From DASYAE01 sp036501535 (GTDB lineage Bacteria > Actinomycetota > Actinomycetes > Streptomycetales > Catenulisporaceae): a stretch of DNA of 64,000 nucleotides. The translations under genes were made by a program, and so were the position numbers. The notes below the pieces were generated by a model. It made no database searches and was not told where the DNA came from. It worked only from the letters and a program-made list of their open reading frames with translations. Within the stretch, counting starts at the first letter, position 1; the number at the start of each line of letters is the position of its first letter. Positions 17,165 to 25,748 of the stretch are shown in pieces. The stretch is from contig DASYAE010000111.1 of the NCBI GenBank assembly GCA_036501535.1, positions 1-64,000 on the forward strand, given 5' to 3'.

Positions 17165-18112
17165 GTGACCGCTGACACCCGCCCCGCGCCGATCGCGATC
17201 CCGCCGCGGCTGCAGGAGGCTTACAAGCGCTGCCGCAGCATCCACCGCGAATACGACCCCGCATTCTACGCCGGGTGCCTCATGCTGCCCGCGCCGAAGC
17301 GGCCGCACGTGGACGCGCTCTATGCGCATGCCCGGATGCTGGACCAGATCGTGGACGACCAGTCCGCCGGCCCGGCGGCCGCGGTCGAGCGCCTGGACGC
17401 GCGGCTCGCCGACTTCGCCCGGCTCATGAAGGACGGCGACGCCGGCGACAGCGACATCGGCGGCGGAACGGACCCGGTCCTGGCGGCGGCCGCGCACACC
17501 GCGCGGACCTTCACCATCCCGCTCGCCTACTTCGACACCTTCGCCGACGCGATGCGCAGCGATCTGACCGTGACCGAGTATCCGACCTTCGAGGACCTGC
17601 GGGTCTACATGCACGGCGCGGCCGCGCTGCTCGGCCTGCAGATCGTGCCGATCCTCGGCCCCATCCACCCGGAGGCGTCCGAGCGGGCGACGGCGGTCGG
17701 CTACGCGCTGCAGATGACGAACATCCTGCGCGACGTCGAGGAGGACCTCGACCGCGGCCGGGTCTACCTGCCGCTGGAGGACCTGGAGCGGTTCGGGGTG
17801 AGCACGGCCGACCTGCGGGAGCGGCGGATGACCGAGCCGCTGCGCGAGCTGCTGCGGTTCGAGGAGAAGCGGGCCCGCGCCTACTACGAGCGCGCCTTCG
17901 AGTCCGTCGAGATGCTGCACCCCTCCAGCCGACAGTGCGTTTACACCGCGCTGACGCTCTACAGCGGGATCCTCGACTCGCTGGTCGCGGCGGACTACCG
18001 GGTCTTCGGCACGCGGCACGGGCTGAACAAGGCGCGGACGCTGCGGATCGCGCTGCCGGCTTATATCCGGGCCCGCCGATCCTGGCGGCGGGCCGACCTG
18101 CCGCCGGCCTGA
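17165..18112 (+). CDS. Phytoene/squalene synthase family protein
   Basis: 315 residues from GTG 17165 with GGGAGG 8 bases upstream. Both prenyl-diphosphate-binding aspartate motifs are present: DQIVDD early in the protein and DVEEDLDRGRVYLP in the second half, with NILRD just before it as in phytoene synthases. AYKRCRSIHREYDPAFY at the start is also typical. The enzyme would condense two farnesyl or geranylgeranyl diphosphates head to head. No phytoene desaturase, cyclase or hopanoid gene is in the window, so the product cannot be decided. It converges on the MmyB-like regulator gene. Confidence 0.88.
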   Translation: MTADTRPAPIAIPPRLQEAYKRCRSIHREYDPAFYAGCLMLPAPKRPHVDALYAHARMLDQIVDDQSAGPAAAVERLDARLADFARLMKDGDAGDSDIGGGTDPVLAAAAHTARTFTIPLAYFDTFADAMRSDLTVTEYPTFEDLRVYMHGAAALLGLQIVPILGPIHPEASERATAVGYALQMTNILRDVEEDLDRGRVYLPLEDLERFGVSTADLRERRMTEPLRELLRFEEKRARAYYERAFESVEMLHPSSRQCVYTALTLYSGILDSLVAADYRVFGTRHGLNKARTLRIALPAYIRARRSWRRADLPPA

Positions 18113-18135
18113 TCCGTACCGTCTGGCGCGGGGGC

Positions 18136-19107
18136 TCAGCCGCTCACCGGGATCATCACGATGATCTTGCAGCGCGGCGCGCCGAGCGGGGCGACGGACC
18201 ACAGGTCGACGGTGACCCGCCCCCCGCCGGGCGGGTCGATGCGGCGCAGGCCGCAGTCCGCGAACTCGAAGGCGGCCGGGTTGACCTGCCACAGCCGGCC
18301 GGCGACCGTGTCGGACAGCCGGATGTCGTCGATCAGCGCGTCGAGCGGCTCGCGGTAGTCGGGCGGAACGCGCAGCTGCGCGCTGCGCAGGCGGGCGATG
18401 ACCGGCAGCGCCCAGTCGGTGGTCCAATCCACCAGGCGGCTGCGGGCCGCGGGGTCGCACAGCAGCCAGCGGGCCATGTTCGTCCCGGCGGACACCTCCG
18501 GGAACCAGGCGGCGAACCCGGCGTTGAAGTGCAGCAGGGTGAGGATCGGGTCGACGAGGTAGGTCGGGTACGGGAAGGCCTCGATCAGCATGCGCATCTC
18601 GGGCGTGAGCCCCATCGCGCCGGTCTCCGCCTCCGGCTCCCAGCCGAGGGTCAGCCGGTAGAGCACGGTGCGCTCCGCGGCGCTCAGCCGGAACAGGCCG
18701 GCCAGCGCCTCGACCCGCTGCGGCGTCCAGGCGATCAGCCCGTGCTCGAGCAGCCGGTAGGTCTTCTCGCTCACGCCGAGCGCGGCGGCGACCCGCCCCT
18801 GGCTGACCCCGCTGTTGGCCATGTGCGCACCGAGCACCGGGAAGCGGTCGGGGTCGGCGTTCGCGCGCAGGTCCTGCAGGAACGCGCGCATCGACATCGG
18901 CTCGTTGCCCCTGCGGGCCGGCGGCCGGGCGAGGCCGGGCGCTTCTTCCGGCCACAGTGCGCGGGAGTCGCGCTGGTCGCAGGCGCGCGCCGCGGCGGGG
19001 GCGGCATTGCCCGCGTCGAGGTGCTGGTGCGGCGCGGACGGCGGATACGGCGGACGGGGCGCCCGGCCCAGGCCGGCGAGGCCCGAGCCCGTCCCGTGCT
19101 CCGTCAT
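18136..19107 (-). CDS. XRE-family regulator with MmyB-like ligand-binding domain
   Basis: 323 residues if started at ATG 19107, which has GAAGGA 6 bases upstream; the frame is open to 19281. A helix-turn-helix (SRGVSQGRVAAALGVSEKTYRLLEHG-like region) lies about 100-140. The MmyB-type PAS-like domain follows (LYRLTLGWEPEAE, PYPTYLVDPILTLLHFNAGFAAWFPE, ARWLLCDPAARSRLVDWTTDWA). Such regulators occur next to secondary-metabolite and dehydrogenase genes. The N-terminal 75 residues are low-complexity. An 18-bp palindrome at 19302-19319, about 195 bases upstream, is nearly the same as one before lanKC, so it may control itself and that locus. Confidence 0.87.
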   Translation of the reverse strand: MTEHGTGSGLAGLGRAPRPPYPPSAPHQHLDAGNAAPAAARACDQRDSRALWPEEAPGLARPPARRGNEPMSMRAFLQDLRANADPDRFPVLGAHMANSGVSQGRVAAALGVSEKTYRLLEHGLIAWTPQRVEALAGLFRLSAAERTVLYRLTLGWEPEAETGAMGLTPEMRMLIEAFPYPTYLVDPILTLLHFNAGFAAWFPEVSAGTNMARWLLCDPAARSRLVDWTTDWALPVIARLRSAQLRVPPDYREPLDALIDDIRLSDTVAGRLWQVNPAAFEFADCGLRRIDPPGGGRVTVDLWSVAPLGAPRCKIIVMIPVSG

Positions 19108-19594
19108 CCCAGTCCTTCCGTCGGTCCGTGCTGCGGCGCGCCGCGTGTCCTGGAGGCGGGAGCCGGGCGGGTGCGGCGAGCCGGCCCCGGCTCGGGGCGG
19201 CAGCGTATGCCCGGATGCCGCCGCAGCCGAAAAACATTCGCTCATGATTAAAGACCCGCCCGGCCGCGTCACGCAAGACAATCCGGGCGTCTCGCAATTG
19301 CATCACCTCATCGAGTGATGCGTGGCCGCTGACCTGCCCGGGCGAGCGCAGGTTCGCGCGGCCGGAACGCGGGTCGGCACGACGCAGAGCGGAGCGCGAT
19401 CGAAGGCTGTTGCGATGACGGTCGCCGCCGGTCGCCGCAGCGCAGCGCGATACCGGCACACCGTCAGAAGGCGGACGCCGATGCCCCCGCGGCGCGCAAA
19501 GTCCAGCAGAGCCCTGATCGGGCGACGGCGGCGGCACCGGCGGCGGCGCGGGCGAACGGTCGTTCGAGGCGGATGACCGGTCGCGTGCTGATGG
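19108..19594. other. Upstream region of the MmyB-like regulator
   Basis: 487 bases without a supportable gene. It holds the palindrome at 19300-19321. The small plus-strand frame at 19322 is Arg-rich with no ribosome binding site and looks like chance. Confidence 0.5.
19300..19321. promoter_or_regulatory. Operator-like palindrome upstream of the MmyB-like regulator
   Basis: The arms GCATCAC (19300-19306) and GTGATGC (19315-19321) are exact complements around 8 bases. The core ATCACCTCATCGAGTGAT matches the lanKC upstream site at 15 of 18 positions. Confidence 0.65.
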
Positions 19595-20272
19595 TTATCC
19601 GCCCGGCTGCACCATAGGGCCCTTAGTCTCGTGTACGCCGTGGAACGCACTGTGCGGATAACCCTCGAGCCCTGCGTGGAGCAGATCGAATGCCTGCTGC
19701 GCGGCCTTGCGCACGACTCGGCGGATCTCTGCCGGCGGTTCGTTCGCGGTGACTCGGCGCCGGATCTCGCGCAGGACGGCGCGGTAGGCGCCGCAGATCG
19801 CCGCGGCGAGGATGGCCGGGAGCGGGTCGCCCGGCTCGGCGGCCGCCTGTTCGGCGAGGACCGCCGCGAGCCTCTCCTCGGCGCGTTCCCCGATCTCCCG
19901 CTCACTGGCGCGCAGCGCGGGGCTGGCCCCGACCACCCGCCAGAAGTCCGCGGCGGCGGGATCGAGGCCGAGCGTCGGCTCGCCCCGGTCGAGCGCGGCC
20001 AGCAGGTCGGCGCGCACGGCGTCGATCGCGCAGGTGCCGGCGGGACGGTCGCGCACGACCGCGGAGAGGTGGCCCTCGACCGCGGCCTGGCGGTCGAAGA
20101 ACAGGTCCTCCTTGGCGGCGAAGTAGTTGAACACGGTGTTGGTCGACACGCCGGCGGCGACGGCCACCTCGGCCACGGTGACCTGCTCGAAGCCGCGGTC
20201 GAGGAAGAGCGCGAGGGCCGCGTCCGCGATCGCGGCGCGGGTCTGGCGCTTCTTGGTCTCGCGAAGTCCCAC
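19595..20272 (-). CDS. TetR-family transcriptional regulator
   Basis: 225 residues from GTG 20272. The N-terminal helix-turn-helix is typical: KKRQTRAAIADAALALFLDRGFEQVTVAEVAVAAGVSTNTVFNYFAAKEDLF. The ligand domain is Ala-rich and not assignable to a known effector. It is divergently arranged with the gene at 20336 with 63 bases between them, and an imperfect palindrome at 20299-20313 in that gap is the likely operator. It therefore probably represses the neighbouring gene and itself. Confidence 0.9.
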   Translation of the reverse strand: MGLRETKKRQTRAAIADAALALFLDRGFEQVTVAEVAVAAGVSTNTVFNYFAAKEDLFFDRQAAVEGHLSAVVRDRPAGTCAIDAVRADLLAALDRGEPTLGLDPAAADFWRVVGASPALRASEREIGERAEERLAAVLAEQAAAEPGDPLPAILAAAICGAYRAVLREIRRRVTANEPPAEIRRVVRKAAQQAFDLLHAGLEGYPHSAFHGVHETKGPMVQPGG

Positions 20273-20298
20273 GCCAGAATTATAGGGCCGATACAAAC

Positions 20299-20313
20299 TT
20301 GGAGTGACACCAA
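20299..20313. promoter_or_regulatory. Likely TetR operator
   Basis: TTGGAGTGACACCAA is an imperfect palindrome (TTGG..GT.AC..CCAA, 12 of 15 symmetric) in the short divergent region between the TetR gene and the gene at 20336. Confidence 0.5.
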
Positions 20314-20335
20314 AAATATTGCTAGAGTCCGCGCC

Positions 20336-21301
20336 ATGGCTTTCACCTTTGGCATCTATCCCAGCGCCGTCGCCGGAGACGACCAGGTCCTCGTCCCGCC
20401 GGTGACCCCGGACGACCCGCACCGCATCTCCGCCGCGCTCGCGCAGCTCCAGGGCTCGACGCCCGAGTTCCTGGTGCGCGCCTATCGGCCGTATGCGGCG
20501 ACCGTCGCACCGAACACCGCGCCGTCTCCCGCCTCGCCCGAGCGCTATGCCCGCGACGGACGCCGGCTGGACCTCGTGCTCTGCTTCCGCGAGCCGACCG
20601 GCGAGACCGGCGGCTGGGTCGACTTCGTCCGCGAGACCGTCCGGACCAGCGGCCCGGAGGTGGCCCTGATACAGATCTGCGAGGAGCCGAACGTCAACAG
20701 CCCGGTGCTCGACGGCAGCACGCCGAACGTGTGCGAGGCCGTGGTACGCGGCGTCGTCGCGGCCAAGCAGGAGGCCCGCGCGTGCGGCCGCGGCGATCTG
20801 CTCGTCGGCTTCAACGCCGTGCCGACCGTCGACCCGGCCGACACGTTCTGGCCGCGGCTCGGCCGGCTCGCCGACGAGCGCTTCCACGAAGCGCTCGACT
20901 ACGTCGGCCTCGACTTCTTCCCGGACGTCTTCCGGCCGATCGCCGCCGACCGGCTCGCCGCGGTCGTCGCCGGCGCGGTCGCCGGGTTCCGCCGCGACAG
21001 CCTGCCCCGGGCCGGCATCGGCGCCCCGGTCCCGATCCGGATCTGCGAGTGCGGCTGGTCCACCGGTCCGGGCCGGTCCGAGCAGCGGCAGGCCGAAGTC
21101 CTCGAGACGGCGGTGCGCACGCTGGCCGGGCTTCGCGGCGAGCTGAACCTCGCCGGCTACGGCTGCTTCGGCCTGCGCGACGCGAACAGCGCCGGGACCA
21201 GCCTGTTCGACGGATTCGGGCTGCTGCGCGACGACTACTCGCCCAAGCCGGCGTTCGAGGCCTACCGGCGGCTGGTCGACGAGTTGAGCGAGAAGGACTG
21301 A
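20336..21301 (+). CDS. Putative TIM-barrel glycosidase-like protein
   Basis: 321 residues from ATG 20336; the gap upstream is A/T-rich and likely holds the promoter. The sequence has the look of a (beta/alpha)8 barrel: an N-terminal strand (AFTFGIYPSAVAGDD), LIQICEEPNVNSP in the middle (a Glu-Pro-Asn where clan GH-A enzymes carry Asn-Glu-Pro), DYVGLDFFPDVF, and IRICECGWSTGPGRSEQRQAE near the C-terminus, where a second Glu sits at the end of a strand. The two Glu residues could be catalytic, but I do not recognise a named family. No signal peptide. Control by the divergent TetR protein is likely. Confidence 0.65.
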   Translation: MAFTFGIYPSAVAGDDQVLVPPVTPDDPHRISAALAQLQGSTPEFLVRAYRPYAATVAPNTAPSPASPERYARDGRRLDLVLCFREPTGETGGWVDFVRETVRTSGPEVALIQICEEPNVNSPVLDGSTPNVCEAVVRGVVAAKQEARACGRGDLLVGFNAVPTVDPADTFWPRLGRLADERFHEALDYVGLDFFPDVFRPIAADRLAAVVAGAVAGFRRDSLPRAGIGAPVPIRICECGWSTGPGRSEQRQAEVLETAVRTLAGLRGELNLAGYGCFGLRDANSAGTSLFDGFGLLRDDYSPKPAFEAYRRLVDELSEKD

Positions 21302-21318
21302 CGGCGCGTGACGGCGCG

Positions 21319-22209
21319 TCAGGTCCGGTCGGACGCCTCAGGCTCCCGCGGCACGACCCGCGGCGGCGGACCGACCTCGGCGATCTCGTAGCCGCTCGGA
21401 TAGGTCGGCAGCGGCCCGACGACTCCGGCCGGAAAGCGGCTGCGCGGGTTCGGGCGCAGCCAGCGCGTGACGTAGCAGGCGGTCCGGAACCCGGCCTGGA
21501 CCAGCACGTCGGCGGCGCGGGACGGGGTCGGGGCGCCCAGCGCCTCGCGCATCGGAGCATCCATCAGCGAATACGTCAGCGACGCCGCCGGGCGCGCGGC
21601 CCAGGCGGGGAAACGGCTCGTCATGAAGTCGGTCGTCAGGAGCATGAGCTGGTGCGCCGCGTCGGTATATGCGAAGTGCTCCTGTTCGTACCGGTCGAGG
21701 AAGGACTCGAACTCGGCGTAGTCCGCCGGGACGCGGGAGAGCGCCATGCGCCGGCCCATCTGCCGGTAGAACTCGGCCGAGGCGGCCCGCTCCTCGGGCA
21801 GCGCGCGGCGCCAGCCGAACCGGTCGAGGAACCGGACCGGGACGACCACCAGGGCCGCGAGCACGTAGAGGTAGTCCTCCTCGGCGATGTCGAACATGGC
21901 GTGGATGCGGTTCATCCGGCTCTGCGCGGCGCGCCCGCGCGGGTGCTCGAAGCCGTGGATCACCATCTCGTAGATCAGGATCCCGGTGTCGTCGGCCCGC
22001 CTGCGGGTGCGCTCGGACAGCTCCCCGGTGGACAGCAGCAGCCGGGCGATCGACGGCGCGGCGTAGGTCCGGTAGAACGCCATGTTCAGCCCGATCTCCA
22101 TGGTGTCCGGGGCGTCGACGAGCACGAGGTGCCGGTAGATCTCGTGGTAGTCGCGGACCGGGTCGAGCCGGCGGATCCGGCGCAGCGCGCGGTGCGGGTT
22201 GACGCTCAA
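21319..22209 (-). CDS. MpaB-like oxygenase (DUF2236)
   Basis: 296 residues from TTG 22209, preferred because AGGAGG is 6 bases upstream; an ATG at 22254 in the same frame has none. The family is recognised by DYHEIYRHLVLVDAPDTMEIGLNMAFYRTYAAPSIARLL, then SRMNRIHAMFDIAEEDYLYVLAALVVVPVRFLDRFGWR, and ALSRVPADYAEFESFLDRYE. DUF2236 includes latex-clearing rubber oxygenase and fungal MpaB, b-type heme oxygenases acting on isoprenoid chains. The substrate is unknown. It converges with the TIM-barrel-like gene and lies 60 bases beyond the end of the MAB_1171c-like gene, in the same direction. Confidence 0.82.
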   Translation of the reverse strand: MSVNPHRALRRIRRLDPVRDYHEIYRHLVLVDAPDTMEIGLNMAFYRTYAAPSIARLLLSTGELSERTRRRADDTGILIYEMVIHGFEHPRGRAAQSRMNRIHAMFDIAEEDYLYVLAALVVVPVRFLDRFGWRRALPEERAASAEFYRQMGRRMALSRVPADYAEFESFLDRYEQEHFAYTDAAHQLMLLTTDFMTSRFPAWAARPAASLTYSLMDAPMREALGAPTPSRAADVLVQAGFRTACYVTRWLRPNPRSRFPAGVVGPLPTYPSGYEIAEVGPPPRVVPREPEASDRT

Positions 22210-22269
22210 GCGGGGCCTCCTGCCGACATCGTCTCGCGGTCTTGCGTCCTGCACCGGGCCCGCCGCCGG

Positions 22270-23562
22270 TCAGGCGGTCGCGGGCGCGGCGGCGAGGCCC
22301 GGCTCGCGCCGGTGCTCCTCGAGCACCGCGGCGAGCAGGCGCGACCCGAGCAGCCGGCGGACGGCGAGCTGCCAGCGCAGCTCTCCGTCCAGGTCGCGCA
22401 CGCCGGGCACGGGCAGCCGGGTCCGCCCCGCGCGGCTCTGCGGGGCCGACTTCTTCGGCCGTCCGGGCCGGGCGGACTCGTTCTCGTTCTCCCGCAGCGC
22501 CACGGCGAGGGCGGCGGCGTGCAGCAGGATCGCGGTCTGCTCGTCGCCCATCCCGGCCGCCGCGGCCCGGCGGGCGGCTATCCGGGCCAGGCCGGTGTCT
22601 ATCGTCCCGGCGATGATCTCCTGGGCGTCGCGCAGCGCGGTCGTGCGGCGGTAGAGCCGGTGGGTGAGCTCGCGCGCGGCGAGCCGCCCCGCGTCGCCCC
22701 TGCCCTGCGCGCCCGGTAGGAGAACCAGCGCGTCCAGCCGCGCCCACAGGCCGCGCAGCATCCAGTATCCGCGCACGTATTCAGTCCACACGCGCGCTGC
22801 CCGCGCCCGGCGCGCCAGCGTCGGGCCGCTGGAGCCGGAGAGGATGAGGATCGCCCCGATGCTGGCGAAGGCTGGCGCGACCACGGTACGGGCCGGGTCC
22901 AGGTCGATCCGCGCCCAGCGCCCGGCGAGCGCGACCAGGCTGCCGAGTACGTACCCTGTGGTGGCGAACGCGCCGAAGGCCACCAGGCGCAGCGAGCGGG
23001 CCTGCTCGGCGGTGACCGGCTGGCGGGAGGCGCGCAGGCTGCGCCACGCGCTGGTCAGCAGCCTGTGCCCGAAGGCGAGGTTGAACAGCAGCAGGAAGGC
23101 CGCGGTGGCCGGCTGGCGGGCGTAGTGGAGGTCGAAGTCGATCGGCCGCTCGTAGGGGTGGCTGCCGAGCGCGAACAGCAGCGCCATGCCGGCGACGATC
23201 GAGCCGCACTGCGTGGCGATGCCGCGCACCTCCCTGCGGCCGATCGAGAGCTCGGGATCGGAGATGGTGCGCACCCACGCGCGGAACGCCCCGCCGAACC
23301 CGGCGCCGACGGCGCTGTAGAGCAGCAGCGTGGACAGCGAGGGGACGCCGAAGAAGGCGTCGATGTGCGCGTAGACCGGCGGCACCGCGATCAGAAAGGC
23401 GGATCCCGGCGCGGCGAGCATGATGCAGAGCATCCACAGCACGCCGTTGCGCAGGTCGTGCCGCCAGGTCCAGATCTTGTAGGCGACGGCGGCGTAGGCG
23501 CTCGCCGCGATCACGCTGTAGCAGACGTCGATGACCGGGAAGAACGGGCTGGTCTCGTTCAC
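22270..23562 (-). CDS. MAB_1171c-like membrane protein
   Basis: 430 residues from GTG 23562, which overlaps the stop of the protease gene (GTGA). About seven membrane helices fill the first 250 residues (VIDVCYSVIAASAYAAVAYKIW, NGVLWMLCIMLAAPGSAFLIAV, SLSTLLLYSAVGAGFGG, and so on). A soluble helical C-terminal part follows with DELTHRLYRRTTALRDAQEI-like sequence. This layout is that of the MAB_1171c putative transporter family, whose members sit beside an ImmA/IrrE-like protein and an XRE regulator across actinobacteria, exactly as here. The function is unknown. Confidence 0.82.
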   Translation of the reverse strand: MNETSPFFPVIDVCYSVIAASAYAAVAYKIWTWRHDLRNGVLWMLCIMLAAPGSAFLIAVPPVYAHIDAFFGVPSLSTLLLYSAVGAGFGGAFRAWVRTISDPELSIGRREVRGIATQCGSIVAGMALLFALGSHPYERPIDFDLHYARQPATAAFLLLFNLAFGHRLLTSAWRSLRASRQPVTAEQARSLRLVAFGAFATTGYVLGSLVALAGRWARIDLDPARTVVAPAFASIGAILILSGSSGPTLARRARAARVWTEYVRGYWMLRGLWARLDALVLLPGAQGRGDAGRLAARELTHRLYRRTTALRDAQEIIAGTIDTGLARIAARRAAAAGMGDEQTAILLHAAALAVALRENENESARPGRPKKSAPQSRAGRTRLPVPGVRDLDGELRWQLAVRRLLGSRLLAAVLEEHRREPGLAAAPATA

Positions 23563-24137
23563 GCGCCGTCCCGCGGCCGGTCCAGGCAGCGCTCCAGCTG
23601 GGCGGCCAGCGCCGCGGCGGCCTCGGGGACCGGGGTGCGCGCGGCGAGTTCCGCGTCCTGGCGCAGGGACTTGAGCATGATGCACTCGGCGAGGTACTCG
23701 ACCGCCGGGTCGTGGTCGTCGTCCTCGGCGTCGCCGCGGCACAGCACCCGGTTGCGCTCGAGGTCCCAGCCCGGGAAGGCGGCGTGCCGGTTGAGCCGCT
23801 CGCGCGGGTCGTCGATCAGCAGGTGGGCGATCTCGTGGCAGGCGATGTGCCGCTCGCGCAGCACGGTGGTCGCGGCGGCGTACTCGATCACGTCGCAGTC
23901 GTCGTAGAGCCACACCCGGCCGTTGATGCCGCGCGGCAGGCTGTCGCAGGCCCGCGCGACGACCGGGTGCCCGCGCCGCCCGGAGACCACCTCGCACAGC
24001 GCGCCGAGGTCGAACGGGGCCGGGATCTCGAGCTCCTGGGCCAGCGCCCGGCACCGCGCGCGGGTCCCGCGGTCCAGGCCCCACCGGCCGAAACGGGACC
24101 GCAGCAGTCCCGGTCGGCGCGCTGCGCGTGCGCTCAT
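23559..24137 (-). CDS. ImmA/IrrE-like zinc peptidase-domain protein
   Basis: 192 residues from ATG 24137, with GGGAGG upstream. The zinc-binding motif HEIAHLL (His-Glu-x-x-His) is in ERHIACHEIAHLLIDDP, and a later acidic AEDDDHDPAVEYLAECIML probably gives the third ligand, as in ImmA/IrrE (DUF955) proteins. ImmA cleaves a phage repressor; IrrE/PprI cleaves DdrO after DNA damage. The partner here would be the short XRE protein upstream in the same operon. The stop overlaps the start of the membrane protein gene. Confidence 0.85.
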   Translation of the reverse strand: MSARAARRPGLLRSRFGRWGLDRGTRARCRALAQELEIPAPFDLGALCEVVSGRRGHPVVARACDSLPRGINGRVWLYDDCDVIEYAAATTVLRERHIACHEIAHLLIDDPRERLNRHAAFPGWDLERNRVLCRGDAEDDDHDPAVEYLAECIMLKSLRQDAELAARTPVPEAAAALAAQLERCLDRPRDGA

Positions 24138-24157
24138 GGCCCGGCCTCCCGTCCCCG

Positions 24158-24625
24158 TCAGGCGCCGCGGGCGGTCGAATCGGTGTACGGGTTCTCCGCC
24201 TCGGCGCGGGCGACCGCGTCGAGGGTCTGCTCGAGCGCGGACAGGCTGCTCTCCGAGCGCAGCCGGGCGGCGCGCAGCGCGATGCCGCGCACGCGCGTGT
24301 CCTTGAGCAGCTCGAGCAGTTCCAGCTGCTGGAAGCCGTCCACCACGAGGGTGTCGTCGGCCGGCGCGCTCAGGAACCCGGCCGGGGCGCCGAAGAACCG
24401 CTCCAGCGCCGCGATCTGATGCAGCGACGGATTGGTCTTCTTGCCCCGCCGCAGCTCGCAGAGATACGGCGCGGAGATGACGTGCTCGCCGGTCTCGCCG
24501 TTGATCGCGTCGACCACCTGCTGGTAGGAGTAGGGCCGGCCGCGCTCCTTCGGGTAGATCGCGCGGAACAGACCGTCGATGCGGCGGGCGAGATCGCCGC
24601 CGTCCCCCTTGTCGCCCGCCCGCAT
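24158..24625 (-). CDS. Short XRE-family regulator
   Basis: 155 residues from ATG 24625, with GGAGGGG upstream. The helix-turn-helix region is RPYSYQQVVDAINGETGEHVISAPYLCELRRGKKTNPSLHQIAALERFFGAPAGFL, typical of XRE proteins in the EspR/SarT-like actinobacterial group. It is the first gene of a three-gene operon with the ImmA/IrrE-like protease (20 bases downstream) and the MAB_1171c-like membrane protein. By analogy with ImmR/ImmA and DdrO/IrrE it may be the repressor cut by the protease; this is inference. Confidence 0.85.
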   Translation of the reverse strand: MRAGDKGDGGDLARRIDGLFRAIYPKERGRPYSYQQVVDAINGETGEHVISAPYLCELRRGKKTNPSLHQIAALERFFGAPAGFLSAPADDTLVVDGFQQLELLELLKDTRVRGIALRAARLRSESSLSALEQTLDAVARAEAENPYTDSTARGA

Positions 24626-24769
24626 GGCTACGACCCCTCCCCTGCTCGGGTGCGTGCTTGGGCACACCTTAACCGTCGTGCGGGCAATTGTCCCTCCGTG
24701 GCATGGTCGATAAACCCGTGCATGTCCGCTGAGCGCGCTCTCGGCGCCCGAGCCCTCCCGCCCTTCGCA

Positions 24770-25624
24770 TCAGAGCCGTGGCACCGGAGTCTCGGGCCAG
24801 GCCGGGATCCCGCCGCGCACGCAGTCGCTGCAGGCGAGGCCGGCCAGCGGCACCAGGGAGATCAGCCGGTAGTTGGGGTAGCCGGCCGGCTCGTTGGCCA
24901 GGATCCGCACCTCGACCCGCTCGCCGTGCGGGCAGAGCATGCCGCGCACGTCGCCGTCCGGGTGGACGTAGACCACGTGCTGCTCGTCGCAGAGCCGATC
25001 CACGTCGGGGCTGGCCCGGCGCAGCTCCTCGAGCAGCTTGGCCAGCCGGGCGGGATAGGGGTCGCGCAGCCGGACCTGCGCGAAGCGGAGCTGGGCGAGC
25101 ATCGGCACCGCCCACGACTCCTGCCAGTCCATCAGCCGGACCCGGACGGCCGGGTCGAGCAGCACCATCCGCATCACGTTCTCGCCGGCCAGGCTGGTCG
25201 GCCACCAGGCGGCGTGCAGCGCGTTGTAGTGCACGACGGTCCAGGCCGGGTCGGAGAGGTAGCTGGGGAACGGCAGCGCGTCGATGATCGCGGCGGTGTG
25301 CGGGTCGACCTCGGTCACGGCGACCGTCACGTCCGGCTCCCAGCCCAGGGCCAGCCGGTAGAGCGCCAGCTTGCTCGCCCCCTCCAGCTGGTGGGCGCTG
25401 ACCAGCGCCTCGACCGTCGGGCGGGTGACCGGGGCCTGCCCGCGCTCCATCCGCCGGTAGTACGTCTCGGTCACCCGTATCGCGTAGGCGACCTGAGCCT
25501 GTGTCACCCGCCCGGTCCCGCCGAAGCGCTCCGGCGGCGCGCTCTCGCGCAGTTCCCGCAGCAGTACGGCCAGCGCCGCACGGCCTTGCTCCTCGCCGTC
25601 GTACACCGCGCCGCCGCCCGTCAC
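24770..25624 (-). CDS. XRE-family regulator with MmyB-like ligand-binding domain (second copy)
   Basis: 284 residues from GTG 25624 (AGGAGGG upstream; frame open to 25666). The HTH covers GRVTQAQVAYAIRVTETYYRRMERGQAPVTRPTVEALVSA. The MmyB-type domain follows: LYRLALGWEPDVTVA, PFPSYLSDPAWTVVHYNALHAAWWP, MRMVLLDPAVRVRLMDWQESWAVPMLAQLRF. Layout matches the regulator at 18136 but the sequences are well diverged. A Cys pair near the end (GLACSDCVRGG) is unusual. No clear operator was seen upstream. Confidence 0.88.
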   Translation of the reverse strand: MTGGGAVYDGEEQGRAALAVLLRELRESAPPERFGGTGRVTQAQVAYAIRVTETYYRRMERGQAPVTRPTVEALVSAHQLEGASKLALYRLALGWEPDVTVAVTEVDPHTAAIIDALPFPSYLSDPAWTVVHYNALHAAWWPTSLAGENVMRMVLLDPAVRVRLMDWQESWAVPMLAQLRFAQVRLRDPYPARLAKLLEELRRASPDVDRLCDEQHVVYVHPDGDVRGMLCPHGERVEVRILANEPAGYPNYRLISLVPLAGLACSDCVRGGIPAWPETPVPRL

Positions 25625-25748
25625 CGCCGCTCCCTCCTGTCGCTCCTGATTCGCCTCGCCTGCCACGATAGTCGAGCGGATCGAAGTAAGGGTCTTGCGA
25701 CGTGACGACGCAGCCGGAGCGGCATGGGGCGGTGGGGCCGCGCTCCGC

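Noticed and set aside
19322..19576. Small Arg-rich plus-strand gene
   Set aside because: No ribosome binding site and composition of antisense noise.
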